Shown here piece by piece: positions 51,618 through 59,842 of a DNA stretch of 64,000 bases. The stretch spans positions 89,221 through 153,220 of the forward strand of contig DASXYG010000070.1 in NCBI GenBank assembly GCA_036502625.1. Direction: 5' to 3'. The position numbers and the translations under genes were made by a program. The notes below the pieces were generated by a model. The model saw only the letters and a program-made list of their open reading frames with translations. It made no database searches and had not been told where the DNA came from. Positions within the stretch are counted from its first letter, which is position 1, and every line of letters starts with the position of its first letter. This stretch comes from DASXYG01 sp036502625 (GTDB taxonomy: Bacteria; Actinomycetota; Actinomycetes; Streptosporangiales; Streptosporangiaceae).

Positions 51618-52259
51618 TCACGCCGTGTCGCGCCGCGGCCGCGGCGCGCGCCACTTGAAGTGCCGGGCCACCAGCCGCAGCGCGAACGCGAACACCGCCG
51701 CGCCCAGCGCGGTGAACACGTTGTACGCGCCCAGCTCGTACACCCCGACGGCGATCCCGGCGCCCAGCAGCGCCGGGATCGCGTACAGCTCCTTGTCGTA
51801 CAGCACGTTCGGTACGTCGTTGGCCAGCACGTCGCGCAGGATGCCGCCGCCGACCGCGGTGCACAGCCCCAGCCCGGCGGCCTGCACCGGCCCGAGCCCG
51901 TACGCCAGGGCCTTGATCGCGCCGGTGACGCAGAACAGCCCGAGCCCGGCCGCGTCGAAGACCAGCACGGCGCGGCGGATCGAGCCGCGCCGGTCGAACT
52001 GCGGATGCCAGAACATCACGATGGCGGTCGCGCCCAGCGGCACCAGCGGGTAGCCGATGTCGGTGAACGCGGCGGGCGGCACCGCGCCGATCACCAGGTC
52101 GCGCAGCACGCCGCCGCCGAGCGCGGTGATCTCGGCGAGCACCGCCATGCCGATGATGTCGAAGTCCTTGCGCACCCCGAGCAGCGCGCCCGACACGGCG
52201 AACACGAAGATGCCGATGAGGTCGAGGAACTCCTGGACGTGCGCGTCAACCGGGATCAC
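51618..52259 (-). CDS. TRIC-type (UPF0126) membrane channel-like protein
   Basis: A 213-residue membrane protein with seven predicted helices and two repeated halves. Each half carries the family's glycine motif: ALGGGVLRDL in the first, AVGGGILRDVLA in the second. Prokaryotic members are related to trimeric intracellular cation channels and conduct cations in vitro. The GTG at 52257-52259 is used as start because a longer form would begin inside the terminator hairpin of the upstream gene; no strong ribosome site marks either. Confidence 0.83.
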   Translation of the reverse strand: MIPVDAHVQEFLDLIGIFVFAVSGALLGVRKDFDIIGMAVLAEITALGGGVLRDLVIGAVPPAAFTDIGYPLVPLGATAIVMFWHPQFDRRGSIRRAVLVFDAAGLGLFCVTGAIKALAYGLGPVQAAGLGLCTAVGGGILRDVLANDVPNVLYDKELYAIPALLGAGIAVGVYELGAYNVFTALGAAVFAFALRLVARHFKWRAPRPRRDTA

Positions 52260-52294
52260 GGCAGTGACCGTAACGCAGGTGACCGGCGCCGGAG

Positions 52295-52333
52295 ACACCT
52301 GTGGCCCCGGCGTTTCGCCGGGGCCACAGGTGT
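52295..52333 (-). terminator. Intrinsic terminator of the APC permease gene
   Basis: A perfect 18-base stem (52295-52312 with 52316-52333) closed by the loop TTT. It lies 19 bases past the stop of the APC permease gene on the minus strand. There is no U-run, as is usual for strong hairpin terminators in high-GC actinobacteria. Confidence 0.8.
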
Positions 52334-52351
52334 GCGTGGTTCACATGCGGA

Positions 52352-54034
52352 TCAGACGGCCACTTCTTCCTCGACCTCGTCGTGGGGGGTGGTCGCGATG
52401 ATCTCCTCGACGCGCTCCTTCGGCAGCCGCATCCGGACCGCGATCGCGAAGATGATCGCGCTCCAGATCAGGTTGACGAGGAAGCCCATCCAGATACCGC
52501 TGATGACGCCGAGCCCGTCACCCAGGTCGCCGAGGTAGCTGATCACCGCGAGGCCGACCAGCCACGGCACGATCCAGGTCGCGCCGGCCTTCCAGTCCAT
52601 CTTGGACGTGTCGATCACCTTGGTGGCCATGAAGATGCCCATGACCACGAAGCCGAGCACGATGATCAGGAAGAACTTGGCGTTGGTGCTCCAGCCCGTC
52701 CAGTAGATGATCATGTCGGCGGAGAAGAACGCCAGGAACGGGATGATGTCGCCGCCGCCGAGGCGGAACGGGCGCTCCTTGTCCGGCAGGGACCGGCGCA
52801 GCGCGGCGTGCGCCAGCGGGCCGGCGCCGAACGACATGACCGTCGCGGACGTCACCAGGCCGACGAGCTGCTGCCAGCTCGGGAACGGCAGCAGCATGAC
52901 CAGGCTGATCACGAACGTGATGATCGTGGACACCCACGGCACGCCGCCCTTGGTGAGCTTCGCGACGCTCTGCGGCGCGTTGCCGTTCTTGGCCATGGTG
53001 TAGCCGAGGCGCGAGGTGACGGCCGTGTAGATCAGGCCGGTGTCACCGGGGGAGATCACCGAGTCGATGTACAGCACGACCGCCAGCCAGGCCAGGCCGA
53101 TGGCGCTGGCGATGGCCGCGAGCGGGCCGAAGTCGTTGGTGAACTCCAGGCCCGGCCAGCCGCCGGACTTCGAGATGTCGCCCGGGGAGACGGCCGCGAT
53201 GAACGCGATCTGCAGCGCGATGTAGATGACGGTGCAGATCGCGACCGAGCCGATCACCGCGAACGGCACGTTCCGCTTCGGGTTGCTCGTCTCGCCGGCC
53301 AGCTCGATGCCCTGCCGGAAGCCGAGGAAGGAGAACGTGATGCCGGCCGTGGAAATGGCCGTGAACACCGACTGGAATCCGCCGGGGTTGTCCTTGGTCG
53401 CCGACAGGAAGAACCCGTGGCTGCTGAAGTTCACCGCGTGGAAGGCGGTGAACAGGAAGAGCACGATCACCACGACGATGACGGCGAGCTTCCACCACAC
53501 CAGCACGTTGTTGATCTGGGCGAAGAACTTCACGCCCATCACGTTGATGAGGCAGTAGATCGCGAGCAGCACGATCGCGGCGCCGATGCCCGGTGCCGTG
53601 AGGGTGTGCACGGTCTCGCCGTTGATGTCGTGCGCCGTGGTGAACTTGAACCACTTGGTGGCGTACTGGAGCGTGCCGGTGACCTCGATCGAGGGCACCA
53701 CCGCGGCGGCGATCCAGGTGATCCAGCCCATGGAGTAGCTGGCGAACCCGCCCCAGGTGTAGTGCGGGAACCGGATGACCCCGCCGGTGACGGGGAACAT
53801 GGTGCCGAGCTCCGAGAACGACAGCCCGATCAGCATGATCATGATCCCGGCGATCAGCCAGGAGAAGATCGCGGCGGGCCCGGCTAGCTGGGCCGCGTTC
53901 ATGGCCCCGAACAGCCAGCCGGATCCGATAATTGAGCCGACGCCGGTGAATAGCAGCCCGATGCGGCCGATATCGCGGCGAAGATGCCGGGTCTCCGTGG
54001 GTGGAGATCCGGCGGGCGGCGTCGTAGCGGTCAT
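52352..54034 (-). CDS. APC-superfamily amino acid permease
   Basis: A 560-residue transporter with about 12-13 helices. The first helix carries the broken-helix motif TGVGSIIGSGWLFG (about 30-43), and SFLGFRQGIELAGETSNPKR (about 236-255) is the conserved region of helix 6 onward. It probably imports an amino acid or amine by proton symport; the substrate cannot be told. The C-terminus is acidic and cytoplasmic. The ATG at 54032-54034 follows GAAGGAG with a 9-base gap. It is monocistronic, with its own terminator. Confidence 0.9.
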   Translation of the reverse strand: MTATTPPAGSPPTETRHLRRDIGRIGLLFTGVGSIIGSGWLFGAMNAAQLAGPAAIFSWLIAGIMIMLIGLSFSELGTMFPVTGGVIRFPHYTWGGFASYSMGWITWIAAAVVPSIEVTGTLQYATKWFKFTTAHDINGETVHTLTAPGIGAAIVLLAIYCLINVMGVKFFAQINNVLVWWKLAVIVVVIVLFLFTAFHAVNFSSHGFFLSATKDNPGGFQSVFTAISTAGITFSFLGFRQGIELAGETSNPKRNVPFAVIGSVAICTVIYIALQIAFIAAVSPGDISKSGGWPGLEFTNDFGPLAAIASAIGLAWLAVVLYIDSVISPGDTGLIYTAVTSRLGYTMAKNGNAPQSVAKLTKGGVPWVSTIITFVISLVMLLPFPSWQQLVGLVTSATVMSFGAGPLAHAALRRSLPDKERPFRLGGGDIIPFLAFFSADMIIYWTGWSTNAKFFLIIVLGFVVMGIFMATKVIDTSKMDWKAGATWIVPWLVGLAVISYLGDLGDGLGVISGIWMGFLVNLIWSAIIFAIAVRMRLPKERVEEIIATTPHDEVEEEVAV

Positions 54035-54216
54035 CTACGCGCACTCCTTCTCAAAACGCTGTGCATTGGGGGCTCACACAGGACGTATCGGTGGCCCGCA
54101 GGTTCTCGGGTCGCCCACCAACGTGTGGACATCGCTGAGGATGCCGCGCCAATGTAGCGGAACGGACTCAGCCTCACAATTGCGCGCCACCGGCACTTAA
54201 TGGATTGGTAAAATCC
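54035..54216. other. Upstream region of the APC permease gene
   Basis: No gene is seen here. It must hold the permease promoter; the sequence is less GC-rich than the genes. No clear operator was found. Confidence 0.4.
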
Positions 54217-54258
54217 TCCGGTCACCGCATTCACCAGAGGTGACATTCGGTGACCGGA
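54217..54258 (-). terminator. Intrinsic terminator of the receiver-domain gene
   Basis: A nested hairpin: an outer 11-base perfect stem (54217-54227 with 54248-54258), a small internal loop, then TCACC-AGA-GGTGA as inner stem and loop. On the minus strand it is followed by GGATTTTACC, so a T-run is present. It lies 198 bases past the stop of the gene at 54457-55116. The repeated GGTGAC units also make an operator for the permease conceivable. Confidence 0.65.
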
Positions 54259-54456
54259 GACGAATCGTCCAGACCCTATCGCCGCACCGCTGATCTTTGA
54301 AGCACCAAAGGAATGACGCGCCGCCGCGGCGGGCGTCCCGGCCGATCATCGACGTGTCGCCCGGATGAATCGGCGGTTACGGCAGCCTTGCGCGCGGCGC
54401 CGTACGATCGCCCGCGCGCCCACCCGGCGTGTGCTCTCCGTGACCGAACGCGCGTT
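54259..54456. other. 3' non-coding region of the receiver-domain gene
   Basis: No gene or repeat was seen between the stop of the receiver-domain gene and its terminator hairpin. It would be a 3' untranslated region of about 200 bases. Confidence 0.35.
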
Positions 54457-55116
54457 TTACCGGCGTGGCGCCCCGAACCGGGCGCGCTCCATGAGGTCGA
54501 TGACGTACTGCACGACCTCGTCGATCCGGTTGGTCGCCGCGAACACGCCGCGCGGCAGGCCGAGCCGCGGATCGAACCGCCCCGCGTGAATGATCACGGG
54601 CACCCGGATGCCCCGCTCGGCGAAGGCGCGCACCATGCCGATGCCCGCCCGGTCGTCGTCACCGCGCGCGATGTCGGAGATCACGATGTCGTACGCGCCG
54701 CGCTCCAGCCGCTCGACCGCCTGCTCCGTGGACGCCGCCGTGTCGACCGACATGCCGGCCTCGGCGAACAGCTCCATGAGGTAGCGGTTGTTCGCCGGGA
54801 CGTCGTCGACCCACAGGATCCGGCCGCCGGCCAGCGACGGGAGCGCGTGTTCGAGACGGCTGACCGCGCCGCGCCGCTCGGCCGGCGTCGACGTCTCGGC
54901 GCCGGCCGCCGTGGGCGCGGTGTCGACGGCCTTGTCCATCAGATGGCCGGCGGTGAGGGTGAACTCGACGCCGAGCGCGTGCACCTGGGACAGCCGCGGC
55001 ACGATCTTGTCGAACACCGGGCCGCGCAGCAGGAGGAGCGCGGCGGTCGCGAAGAGCACCCATAACAGGGTGGGGAGGGCGTCCAGGAGCTTGCCGACGA
55101 CGATGGGCGTGAGCAT
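54457..55116 (-). CDS. Membrane-anchored receiver-like domain protein
   Basis: A 219-residue protein. One membrane helix (about 8-31, LLDALPTLLWVLFATAALLLL) leads to a linker and a CheY-like receiver fold (about 98-212). The acidic pair is in ILWVDDVPANN, and the likely phosphoacceptor Asp is in DIVISDIARG. The conserved Thr/Ser is His (VIIHAGR), and the Lys of the K-P motif is replaced (ATNRIDEV). It may therefore be a degenerate or unusually regulated receiver. No kinase gene is adjacent. The ATG at 55116 follows GGGGAG. The small membrane protein gene begins 21 bases upstream and is probably cotranscribed. Confidence 0.78.
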   Translation of the reverse strand: MLTPIVVGKLLDALPTLLWVLFATAALLLLRGPVFDKIVPRLSQVHALGVEFTLTAGHLMDKAVDTAPTAAGAETSTPAERRGAVSRLEHALPSLAGGRILWVDDVPANNRYLMELFAEAGMSVDTAASTEQAVERLERGAYDIVISDIARGDDDRAGIGMVRAFAERGIRVPVIIHAGRFDPRLGLPRGVFAATNRIDEVVQYVIDLMERARFGAPRR

Positions 55117-55137
55117 GGCGTCTCCCCGGGGTGCGGG

Positions 55138-55419
55138 TCAGGTGTCGGCGCGCGCCTGTTCGGCGAGCTGCTCGCCCTTGCGGTGGGCCTCGTCCTCGTC
55201 CAGAGCGTAGACCTGGCGGGTGCGGCCGTTGGCCTGGACGACCGTCACCGCCCAGGTGCCGAGCTTGGTGGGGGTGTACGTCACCTCACCGGGCACGGCC
55301 GGTTCGCGGGGGAGGTTCGCCTCGCGGTTCCGCTGGGCCGACATCGTCGAGAAGAGCCACACCGCGCAGCCGACGATCACGAACCCGATGAGCGAGAAGA
55401 TGCCCATCCACAGGTGCAT
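55138..55419 (-). CDS. Small membrane protein of unknown function
   Basis: A 93-residue protein: one N-terminal membrane helix (about 5-26) followed by a soluble part (YTPTKLGTWAVTVVQANGRT, then YALDEDEAHRKGEQLAEQA) that looks like a small strand-strand-helix domain. The ATG at 55417-55419 is chosen because GAGGGG stands 7 bases before it; a GTG 15 bases earlier overlaps that site. The family is not recognised. It lies 21 bases upstream of the receiver-like gene, also membrane anchored, so the two may work together. Confidence 0.65.
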   Translation of the reverse strand: MHLWMGIFSLIGFVIVGCAVWLFSTMSAQRNREANLPREPAVPGEVTYTPTKLGTWAVTVVQANGRTRQVYALDEDEAHRKGEQLAEQARADT

Positions 55420-55525
55420 CAGCGAACCCCTCACAACGACACCGCCAAGGATTCCACCAGCCTATTCCCGCCCCGCCACGCACGCGCCCCGGGGCACGTA
55501 CGGCGCTGAGGGGCGGAGATGAGCG

Positions 55526-55556
55526 GGCCCGGCCGGTCCCCCCGGCCGGCCGGGCC
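55526..55556 (-). terminator. Intrinsic terminator after the paralogous membrane protein pair
   Basis: A perfect 11-base GC-only stem (55526-55536 with 55546-55556) and a 9-base loop. It begins 15 bases past the stop of the gene at 55572-56024 on the minus strand. Confidence 0.65.
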
Positions 55557-55571
55557 TGGCATGTGGCGGGT

Positions 55572-56024
55572 TCAGTCCTGGCGGGAGCGGGCGATCAGCG
55601 CGACGAGCGCGACGAGCACCCAGGTGCCCAGGCCGCGGCCGACGCCCGTCCACAGGGCGCTGAACGGGCCGGACAGCCCGAAGATCATCTCCACCGGGAC
55701 CGTCACGACGCCGGTGATCACGGCGGGCAGCGCGGCGAACCGCCAGGGGTGCTTGCGCGCCCAGGTGACGGCACGGTTGCCCGCGCGGCGCTTCCACAGC
55801 GCGCCGCCCGCCGCGACGGCGAGCAGCACCTGGAGCCCGAGCAGCACGGAACCGGCGATCGGGAAGCTGCCGAGGTGGAGGAGGAAGTAGCCGCCGCCGA
55901 CCACGGCGCCGCCGGCCACGGCGATCCCCCAGGGCGCGTTGGTGAGCGCGGCACCGGAGACGGTGAGGCCCTCACGCCAGGTCAGGCTCTCGTCACGGGG
56001 GACCGGCGCCTGTGAGTACGACAT
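55572..56024 (-). CDS. Membrane protein of unknown function (paralogue 1)
   Basis: A 150-residue protein with about four hydrophobic segments. The stretch WARKHPWRFAALPAVITG (about 97-114) recurs as WARAHPWRFAAGPAAALA in the protein encoded just upstream, so the two are paralogues. The ATG at 56022-56024 follows GGAG with a 7-base gap. It lies 30 bases after the upstream paralogue and is followed by a terminator, so the two form one unit. No family was recognised. Confidence 0.7.
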   Translation of the reverse strand: MSYSQAPVPRDESLTWREGLTVSGAALTNAPWGIAVAGGAVVGGGYFLLHLGSFPIAGSVLLGLQVLLAVAAGGALWKRRAGNRAVTWARKHPWRFAALPAVITGVVTVPVEMIFGLSGPFSALWTGVGRGLGTWVLVALVALIARSRQD

Positions 56025-56054
56025 CTGCAACTCCTGCGTTGATGACTGACGCAT

Positions 56055-56729
56055 TCAGCCTGCCGAGCGGGGGTGGCTTGGCGCTATAGGGGAAACCCCT
56101 GGCATCTCCCGGAAGTTCCCCCGATCCGACCCTGCCTCGAACCCCCCGCCGACCGCGCGGGCGAGCGGCACGACCGCCGCGCCCATGCGTTCGCCGAAGG
56201 GCAGCGACGCGCCCCGCTCCGTGGCGATGCGCTGTGGTGCGGCCTCCGCACCCTCCATAGCCGCCACCGTAACGGGTCGGGCGGCGGCGGGTGCGAGGGC
56301 GAGGCGGCGGGTGGCCAGGGCGGACGCGGTACGGACCGGGGCCGTACGGGCGACCGTGCGGAGGCGGGGCGCGGCGAGCGCGGCCAGCCCCGCCAGGGCG
56401 GCGCCGATCGGCGGCCAGCCGCTGAACAGGTCGATGACCAGCAGGGCGGCCGCCAGCGCCGCGGCGGGGCCGGCCGCGAAACGCCACGGATGGGCGCGGG
56501 CCCATTCGCGGGCGATGCCGCCGAGCCCGTCCGTACGGCCGCGGTCGCCCGGCGCGGCGGCGCTCGCCAGCCCCGCGGCCACCGCGACCGTGGCGCCCGC
56601 CGGGACGGCCGCCGCCAGCCCGCCGCCCGCCACGAGCGCGACCGCCGCGGCCGGGACCGCGTAGCCGATCGCCCGTGGCCACCGGCCGCCGCGCAGCGCC
56701 CGGAGGGCGAAGTACGCCTGTGCGCTCAT
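56055..56729 (-). CDS. Membrane protein of unknown function (paralogue 2)
   Basis: A 224-residue protein, very Ala/Gly-rich, with about four hydrophobic segments in the first 145 residues. WARAHPWRFAAGPAAALA (about 76-93) is shared with the downstream paralogue. The C-terminal 70 residues are polar (RTASALATRRLALAPAAARP, then GASLPFGERMGAA) and have no counterpart there. The ATG at 56727-56729 begins the unit. The function is unknown; a role in the membrane of the conserved HPWRF loop is a guess. Confidence 0.65.
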   Translation of the reverse strand: MSAQAYFALRALRGGRWPRAIGYAVPAAAVALVAGGGLAAAVPAGATVAVAAGLASAAAPGDRGRTDGLGGIAREWARAHPWRFAAGPAAALAAALLVIDLFSGWPPIGAALAGLAALAAPRLRTVARTAPVRTASALATRRLALAPAAARPVTVAAMEGAEAAPQRIATERGASLPFGERMGAAVVPLARAVGGGFEAGSDRGNFREMPGVSPIAPSHPRSAG

Positions 56730-56901
56730 GACCGCCGCCTCCTCGCGATAGGTCGCGAGTACCAGCCTCGCGCCGCGATGGCCGGGTGGCCATCGGGACC
56801 ACCCCCGAAATCGACTGAGGGATTCCTCAGGGTGACCCTGACCGGCTGTTTCCCGGCGGCGATCATCCGGACACCTGCACGCGCCAGGTTCCGCCCGCCG
56901 G

Positions 56902-57705
56902 CTACCGCAGCACGCGGTCCACGAACGCCGTCACCTCGGCGAGAACCTCGTCCGCGTTCGTCTCGTTGAACACCTCGTGGCGCGCGCCGGGGAACGTGCG
57001 CCCGGTGAAGTCGTCGCCGCGGATGCGCTCGATCCCGGCACGGGTCGCGGAGATCGGTACGAGCTGGTCGTCCTCGCCGTGCACCCACAGCGTGGGCAGC
57101 GCGCCGAGCCGCCCGCCGAAGTTGATCTCGTCCACGCAGCGGGCCAGCGACCGCAGCATCGTCCGGTTGAACGGCCCGTGCCACACCAGCGGGTCCGCGG
57201 TGTACGCCGCGCCCACGGCCGGGTCGCGGGACAGCGTCGAGGTGTCGAGCGGGTCGTCCGGGATGACCTCGGCGTCGGCGAGCTCCAGCGCCGCCCACGA
57301 GCCGAGCACCGGCCCGGACAGGACGAGCGCGGCCAGCCCCGGCCCGTGGACCTGCGCGTACCGCGCCGCGATCATGCCGCCCATCGAGTGGCCGATCAGC
57401 ACGACGGGCAGGCCGGGGTGCGCGGCGGCGGTCCGGGTGATCACGGTGTGCAGGTCGGCGACCACGTCGGCGAAGTCGTCGACCAGCACGCGCTCGCCCG
57501 CGGACCGCCCGTGGCCGATGTGGTCCGGGCCGGTGACCGTGGCGCCGTTGGCGATCAGCGCGTCGGCCACGTGGTCGTACCGCCCGATGTGCTCGCCGTA
57601 GCCGTGCACCAGTACGGCGACGTACCGGGCGCCCGGGTTCGCCCAGTCGCGCACCGCGATCCGGCCGCGCGCGCCCTCGAACTCCCACGAGCCAGCGTCT
57701 GCCAT
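56902..57705 (-). CDS. Alpha/beta hydrolase (monoacylglycerol lipase-like)
   Basis: A 267-residue serine hydrolase. VLVHGYGEHIGRYDHVADAL holds the oxyanion motif HGxxEHxxRY typical of monoacylglycerol lipases. The nucleophile elbow GHSMGG contains the Ser, LWVHGEDDQLVP contains the Asp, and GARHEVFNE contains the His. No signal peptide, so it acts in the cytoplasm on lipid esters such as monoacylglycerols. The ATG at 57703-57705 follows GAAGGAG. It is divergent from moaA. Confidence 0.9.
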   Translation of the reverse strand: MADAGSWEFEGARGRIAVRDWANPGARYVAVLVHGYGEHIGRYDHVADALIANGATVTGPDHIGHGRSAGERVLVDDFADVVADLHTVITRTAAAHPGLPVVLIGHSMGGMIAARYAQVHGPGLAALVLSGPVLGSWAALELADAEVIPDDPLDTSTLSRDPAVGAAYTADPLVWHGPFNRTMLRSLARCVDEINFGGRLGALPTLWVHGEDDQLVPISATRAGIERIRGDDFTGRTFPGARHEVFNETNADEVLAEVTAFVDRVLR

Positions 57706-57792
57706 CACACACTCCTTCGTCGCCGGCGGTACGCGCCGGGGTTGCGAGGTTCGCCCGATGTCGTAGATGGATCGTAGGGTGGAAGTCCCTGC

Positions 57793-58794
57793 ATGGAGGT
57801 GCCTGTGCTCGTCGATACCTTTGGCCGCGTCGCGACCGACCTCCGGGTCTCGTTGACCGACCGCTGCAACCTGCGGTGTACGTACTGCATGCCGCCGGAG
57901 GGTCTCGACTGGCTGCCGAAACCCGAGCTGCTCACAGATGACGAGGTGACCCGGCTGGTCGGCATCGCCGTCACCCGCCTCGGCATCCGCGAGGTCCGGC
58001 TGACCGGCGGCGAGCCGCTGCTGCGCCGCGGCCTGCCCGGCATCGTCGCCGGCATCGCCGCGTTCGAGCCGCGCCCCGAGGTGTCGATCACCACGAACGG
58101 CATCGGCCTGGCCCGTACGGCCGAGGCGCTGCGCACCGCCGGCCTCGACCGCGTCAACGTCTCCCTCGACACCCTCGACGCGGCCACGTTCAAGCGGCTG
58201 TCCCACCGCGACCGCCTGACGGACGTCCTCGCCGGCCTGGAGGCCGCCGCGGCCGCCGGGCTGACCCCGGTGAAGGTCAACACGGTCCTGATGCGCGGCG
58301 TCAACGACCACGACGCCCCGGCGCTCCTGGAGTTCTGCCTGGCCAAGGGCTACGAACTGCGCTTCATCGAGCAGATGCCGCTCGACGCCCAACACGGCTG
58401 GACCCGCGAGGGCATGATCACCGCCGACGAGATCCTCGAGCGCCTGTCCGCCCGCTTCACGCTCACGCCCGACGACCCGCGCGAGCGCGGCAGCGCCCCG
58501 GCGGAGCGGTTCCTGGTCGACGGCGGCCCGGCCACGGTGGGCGTGATCGCCTCGGTGACCCGCCCGTTCTGCGCCGACTGCGACCGCGTGCGGCTCACCG
58601 CCGACGGCCAGATCCGCAACTGCCTGTTCGCCCGCGAGGAGTCCGACCTGCGCGCCCTGCTGCGCTCCGGCGCCGGAGACGACCAGATCGAGGAGTCCTG
58701 GCGCGCCGCGGTGGCGATCAAGCGCGCCGGTCACGGCATCGACGACCCCGCGTTCCTGCAACCCGCGCGCCCGATGTCCGCCATCGGCGGCTGA
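57793..58794 (+). CDS. moaA: GTP 3',8-cyclase (molybdenum cofactor biosynthesis)
   Basis: A 333-residue radical SAM enzyme that carries out the first step of molybdenum cofactor synthesis, turning GTP into 3',8-cyclo-GTP. The N-terminal cluster motif CNLRCTYC gives Cys25, Cys29 and Cys32. The C-terminal cluster uses Cys260, Cys263 and Cys277 (FCADCDRVR to IRNC). LTGGEPLLRRGL is the SAM-binding GGEP segment, and the protein ends in the required Gly-Gly. The ATG at 57793 is used. The mobA-like gene follows 52 bases later with the same strand, so cofactor genes are clustered here. Confidence 0.95.
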   Translation: MEVPVLVDTFGRVATDLRVSLTDRCNLRCTYCMPPEGLDWLPKPELLTDDEVTRLVGIAVTRLGIREVRLTGGEPLLRRGLPGIVAGIAAFEPRPEVSITTNGIGLARTAEALRTAGLDRVNVSLDTLDAATFKRLSHRDRLTDVLAGLEAAAAAGLTPVKVNTVLMRGVNDHDAPALLEFCLAKGYELRFIEQMPLDAQHGWTREGMITADEILERLSARFTLTPDDPRERGSAPAERFLVDGGPATVGVIASVTRPFCADCDRVRLTADGQIRNCLFAREESDLRALLRSGAGDDQIEESWRAAVAIKRAGHGIDDPAFLQPARPMSAIGG

Positions 58795-58846
58795 CCGGCG
58801 CCGCCCGGCGTAAGATCCGGCCTGGGTGTCCAGGGAGGAGGCCCGG

Positions 58847-59419
58847 ATGGACCCGTACGACGCGATCATCTTGGCCGGTGGCCGCGGCAGCCGCCTCGGC
58901 GGGGTCGACAAGCCCGGCCTGCTCGTCGGCGAGCGCCCGCTGATCACCCGCGTCACCACGGCCGTCGCCGACGCGCGGCTCGTGGTCGTCGCGGGCCCGT
59001 GGCGCCCCGGGCTGCCCGGCGCGGAGTTCGTCCAGGAGGACCCCCCGGGCGCGGGCCCCGTCCCGGCGCTGCGCGCGGCGCTGCCGCTGGTCGCCGCCGA
59101 ATGGGTGGCGCTGCTCGCCGCCGACCTCCCGTACCTCACCGCCGGCCACGTCACGCAGGCGCGCCGCGCCGCGGCCGCGGCCGACGGCGCCGTGCCGGTC
59201 GACGCGGGCGGGCGCGCGCAGTGGCTGGCGGGCGTGTGGCGTACGACCCCGCTGCGTACGGCCCTGGCGGCCTACTCCGGGTCGTCGCTGGGCGGCCTGC
59301 TCGGCGACCTGGAGCAGGTGCGGCTGCGCCCGGCCGCGCTCGACGGCGAGCCGGTGCCGTGGCGCGACTGCGACACCCCCGCCGACCTGGCCGACGCCCG
59401 CCGCTGGGCGGCGCGCTGA
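58847..59419 (+). CDS. mobA: MobA-like nucleotidyltransferase (molybdenum cofactor guanylyltransferase)
   Basis: A 190-residue NTP-transferase. IILAGGRGSRLGGVDKPGL (about 7-25) is the nucleotide-binding start with the conserved G-G-x-S/G-R-x-x-G-x-x-K, and LLAADLPYL (about 90-98) is the metal-binding D-x-P motif. In MobA these bind GTP and join GMP to molybdopterin. The ATG at 58847 follows GGAGGAGG; a GTG upstream is unlikely. Adjacency to moaA supports the MobA assignment over other sugar nucleotidyltransferases. The protein is at the short end of the family range. Confidence 0.8.
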   Translation: MDPYDAIILAGGRGSRLGGVDKPGLLVGERPLITRVTTAVADARLVVVAGPWRPGLPGAEFVQEDPPGAGPVPALRAALPLVAAEWVALLAADLPYLTAGHVTQARRAAAAADGAVPVDAGGRAQWLAGVWRTTPLRTALAAYSGSSLGGLLGDLEQVRLRPAALDGEPVPWRDCDTPADLADARRWAAR

Positions 59420-59429
59420 ACCACGCAGG

Positions 59430-59654
59430 TCAGGGTTCCGGGGTGAACGCGACCACCTCGCGCAGGAAGCTCCGCCGGTCGAGGAAGTCCGAGAGGTATT
59501 CGCGGTGGTCGTCGCACGCGAGCCACGTCTTGGTCCGCTCGGTGCCGTGTATGCGGGGGTTGGCCCACACGAGCGTCCAGCGTGCGTCGTTGCGGCAACC
59601 CCTGGCCGAGCACTGCGGATCTTCGGGGCCGCCTGCCGTCGTCTCACCGTCCAC
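59430..59654 (-). CDS. Small conserved actinobacterial protein with Cys/His pattern
   Basis: A 74-residue protein. The order Cys (PQCSARGCRNDARW), later WLACDDHREYL, gives C-x4-C and C-x2-H-like pairs that suggest a small zinc site. The whole protein has the look of a conserved actinobacterial family of unknown function with the C-terminal SDFLDRRSFLREV. The GTG at 59652-59654 (VDGETTAGG) is chosen. The frame stays open further upstream through the hairpin region, but that stretch encodes a repetitive basic tail and is not likely translated. It is convergent with the mobA-like gene, 10 bases away. Confidence 0.7.
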   Translation of the reverse strand: MDGETTAGGPEDPQCSARGCRNDARWTLVWANPRIHGTERTKTWLACDDHREYLSDFLDRRSFLREVVAFTPEP

Positions 59655-59692
59655 GACGGCAGTCTCGCACGGGGGGTCTGAGGAAATGAGCA

Positions 59693-59797
59693 ACGCCGGG
59701 TGGCTACGGGGGCAAACCACCCGGCGTCGCATGCGACGGCGTTTCGACGGGGGCCCGAAACGCCGCGCCTGGCGCTTCGACGGGGGACCGAAGCGCC
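59693..59797 (-). repeat. Three hairpins with a shared ACGGGGG loop
   Basis: Three inverted repeats in a row. A: 11-base stem (59693-59703 with 59717-59727), loop contains ACGGGGGC. B: 9-base stem (59738-59746 with 59756-59764), loop ACGGGGGCC. C: 9-base stem (59771-59779 with 59789-59797), loop ACGGGGGAC. B and C differ at one stem pair, T-A against C-G, a compensatory change. A 14-base palindrome (59725-59738) joins A and B. They lie between the DUF3099 gene and the small protein gene, both leftward, so they could be a terminator, an attenuator or a structured RNA. Strand is given for those genes. Confidence 0.75.
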
Positions 59798-59842
59798 ATG
59801 TCAAATGTACACCGAAGGACCCTGCCCCGAGTCAAGAGTCGA

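Noticed and set aside
52301..53887. Long plus-strand frame antisense to the APC permease
   Set aside because: The translation is charged and repetitive and lacks any family motif; the permease on the other strand has clear helices.
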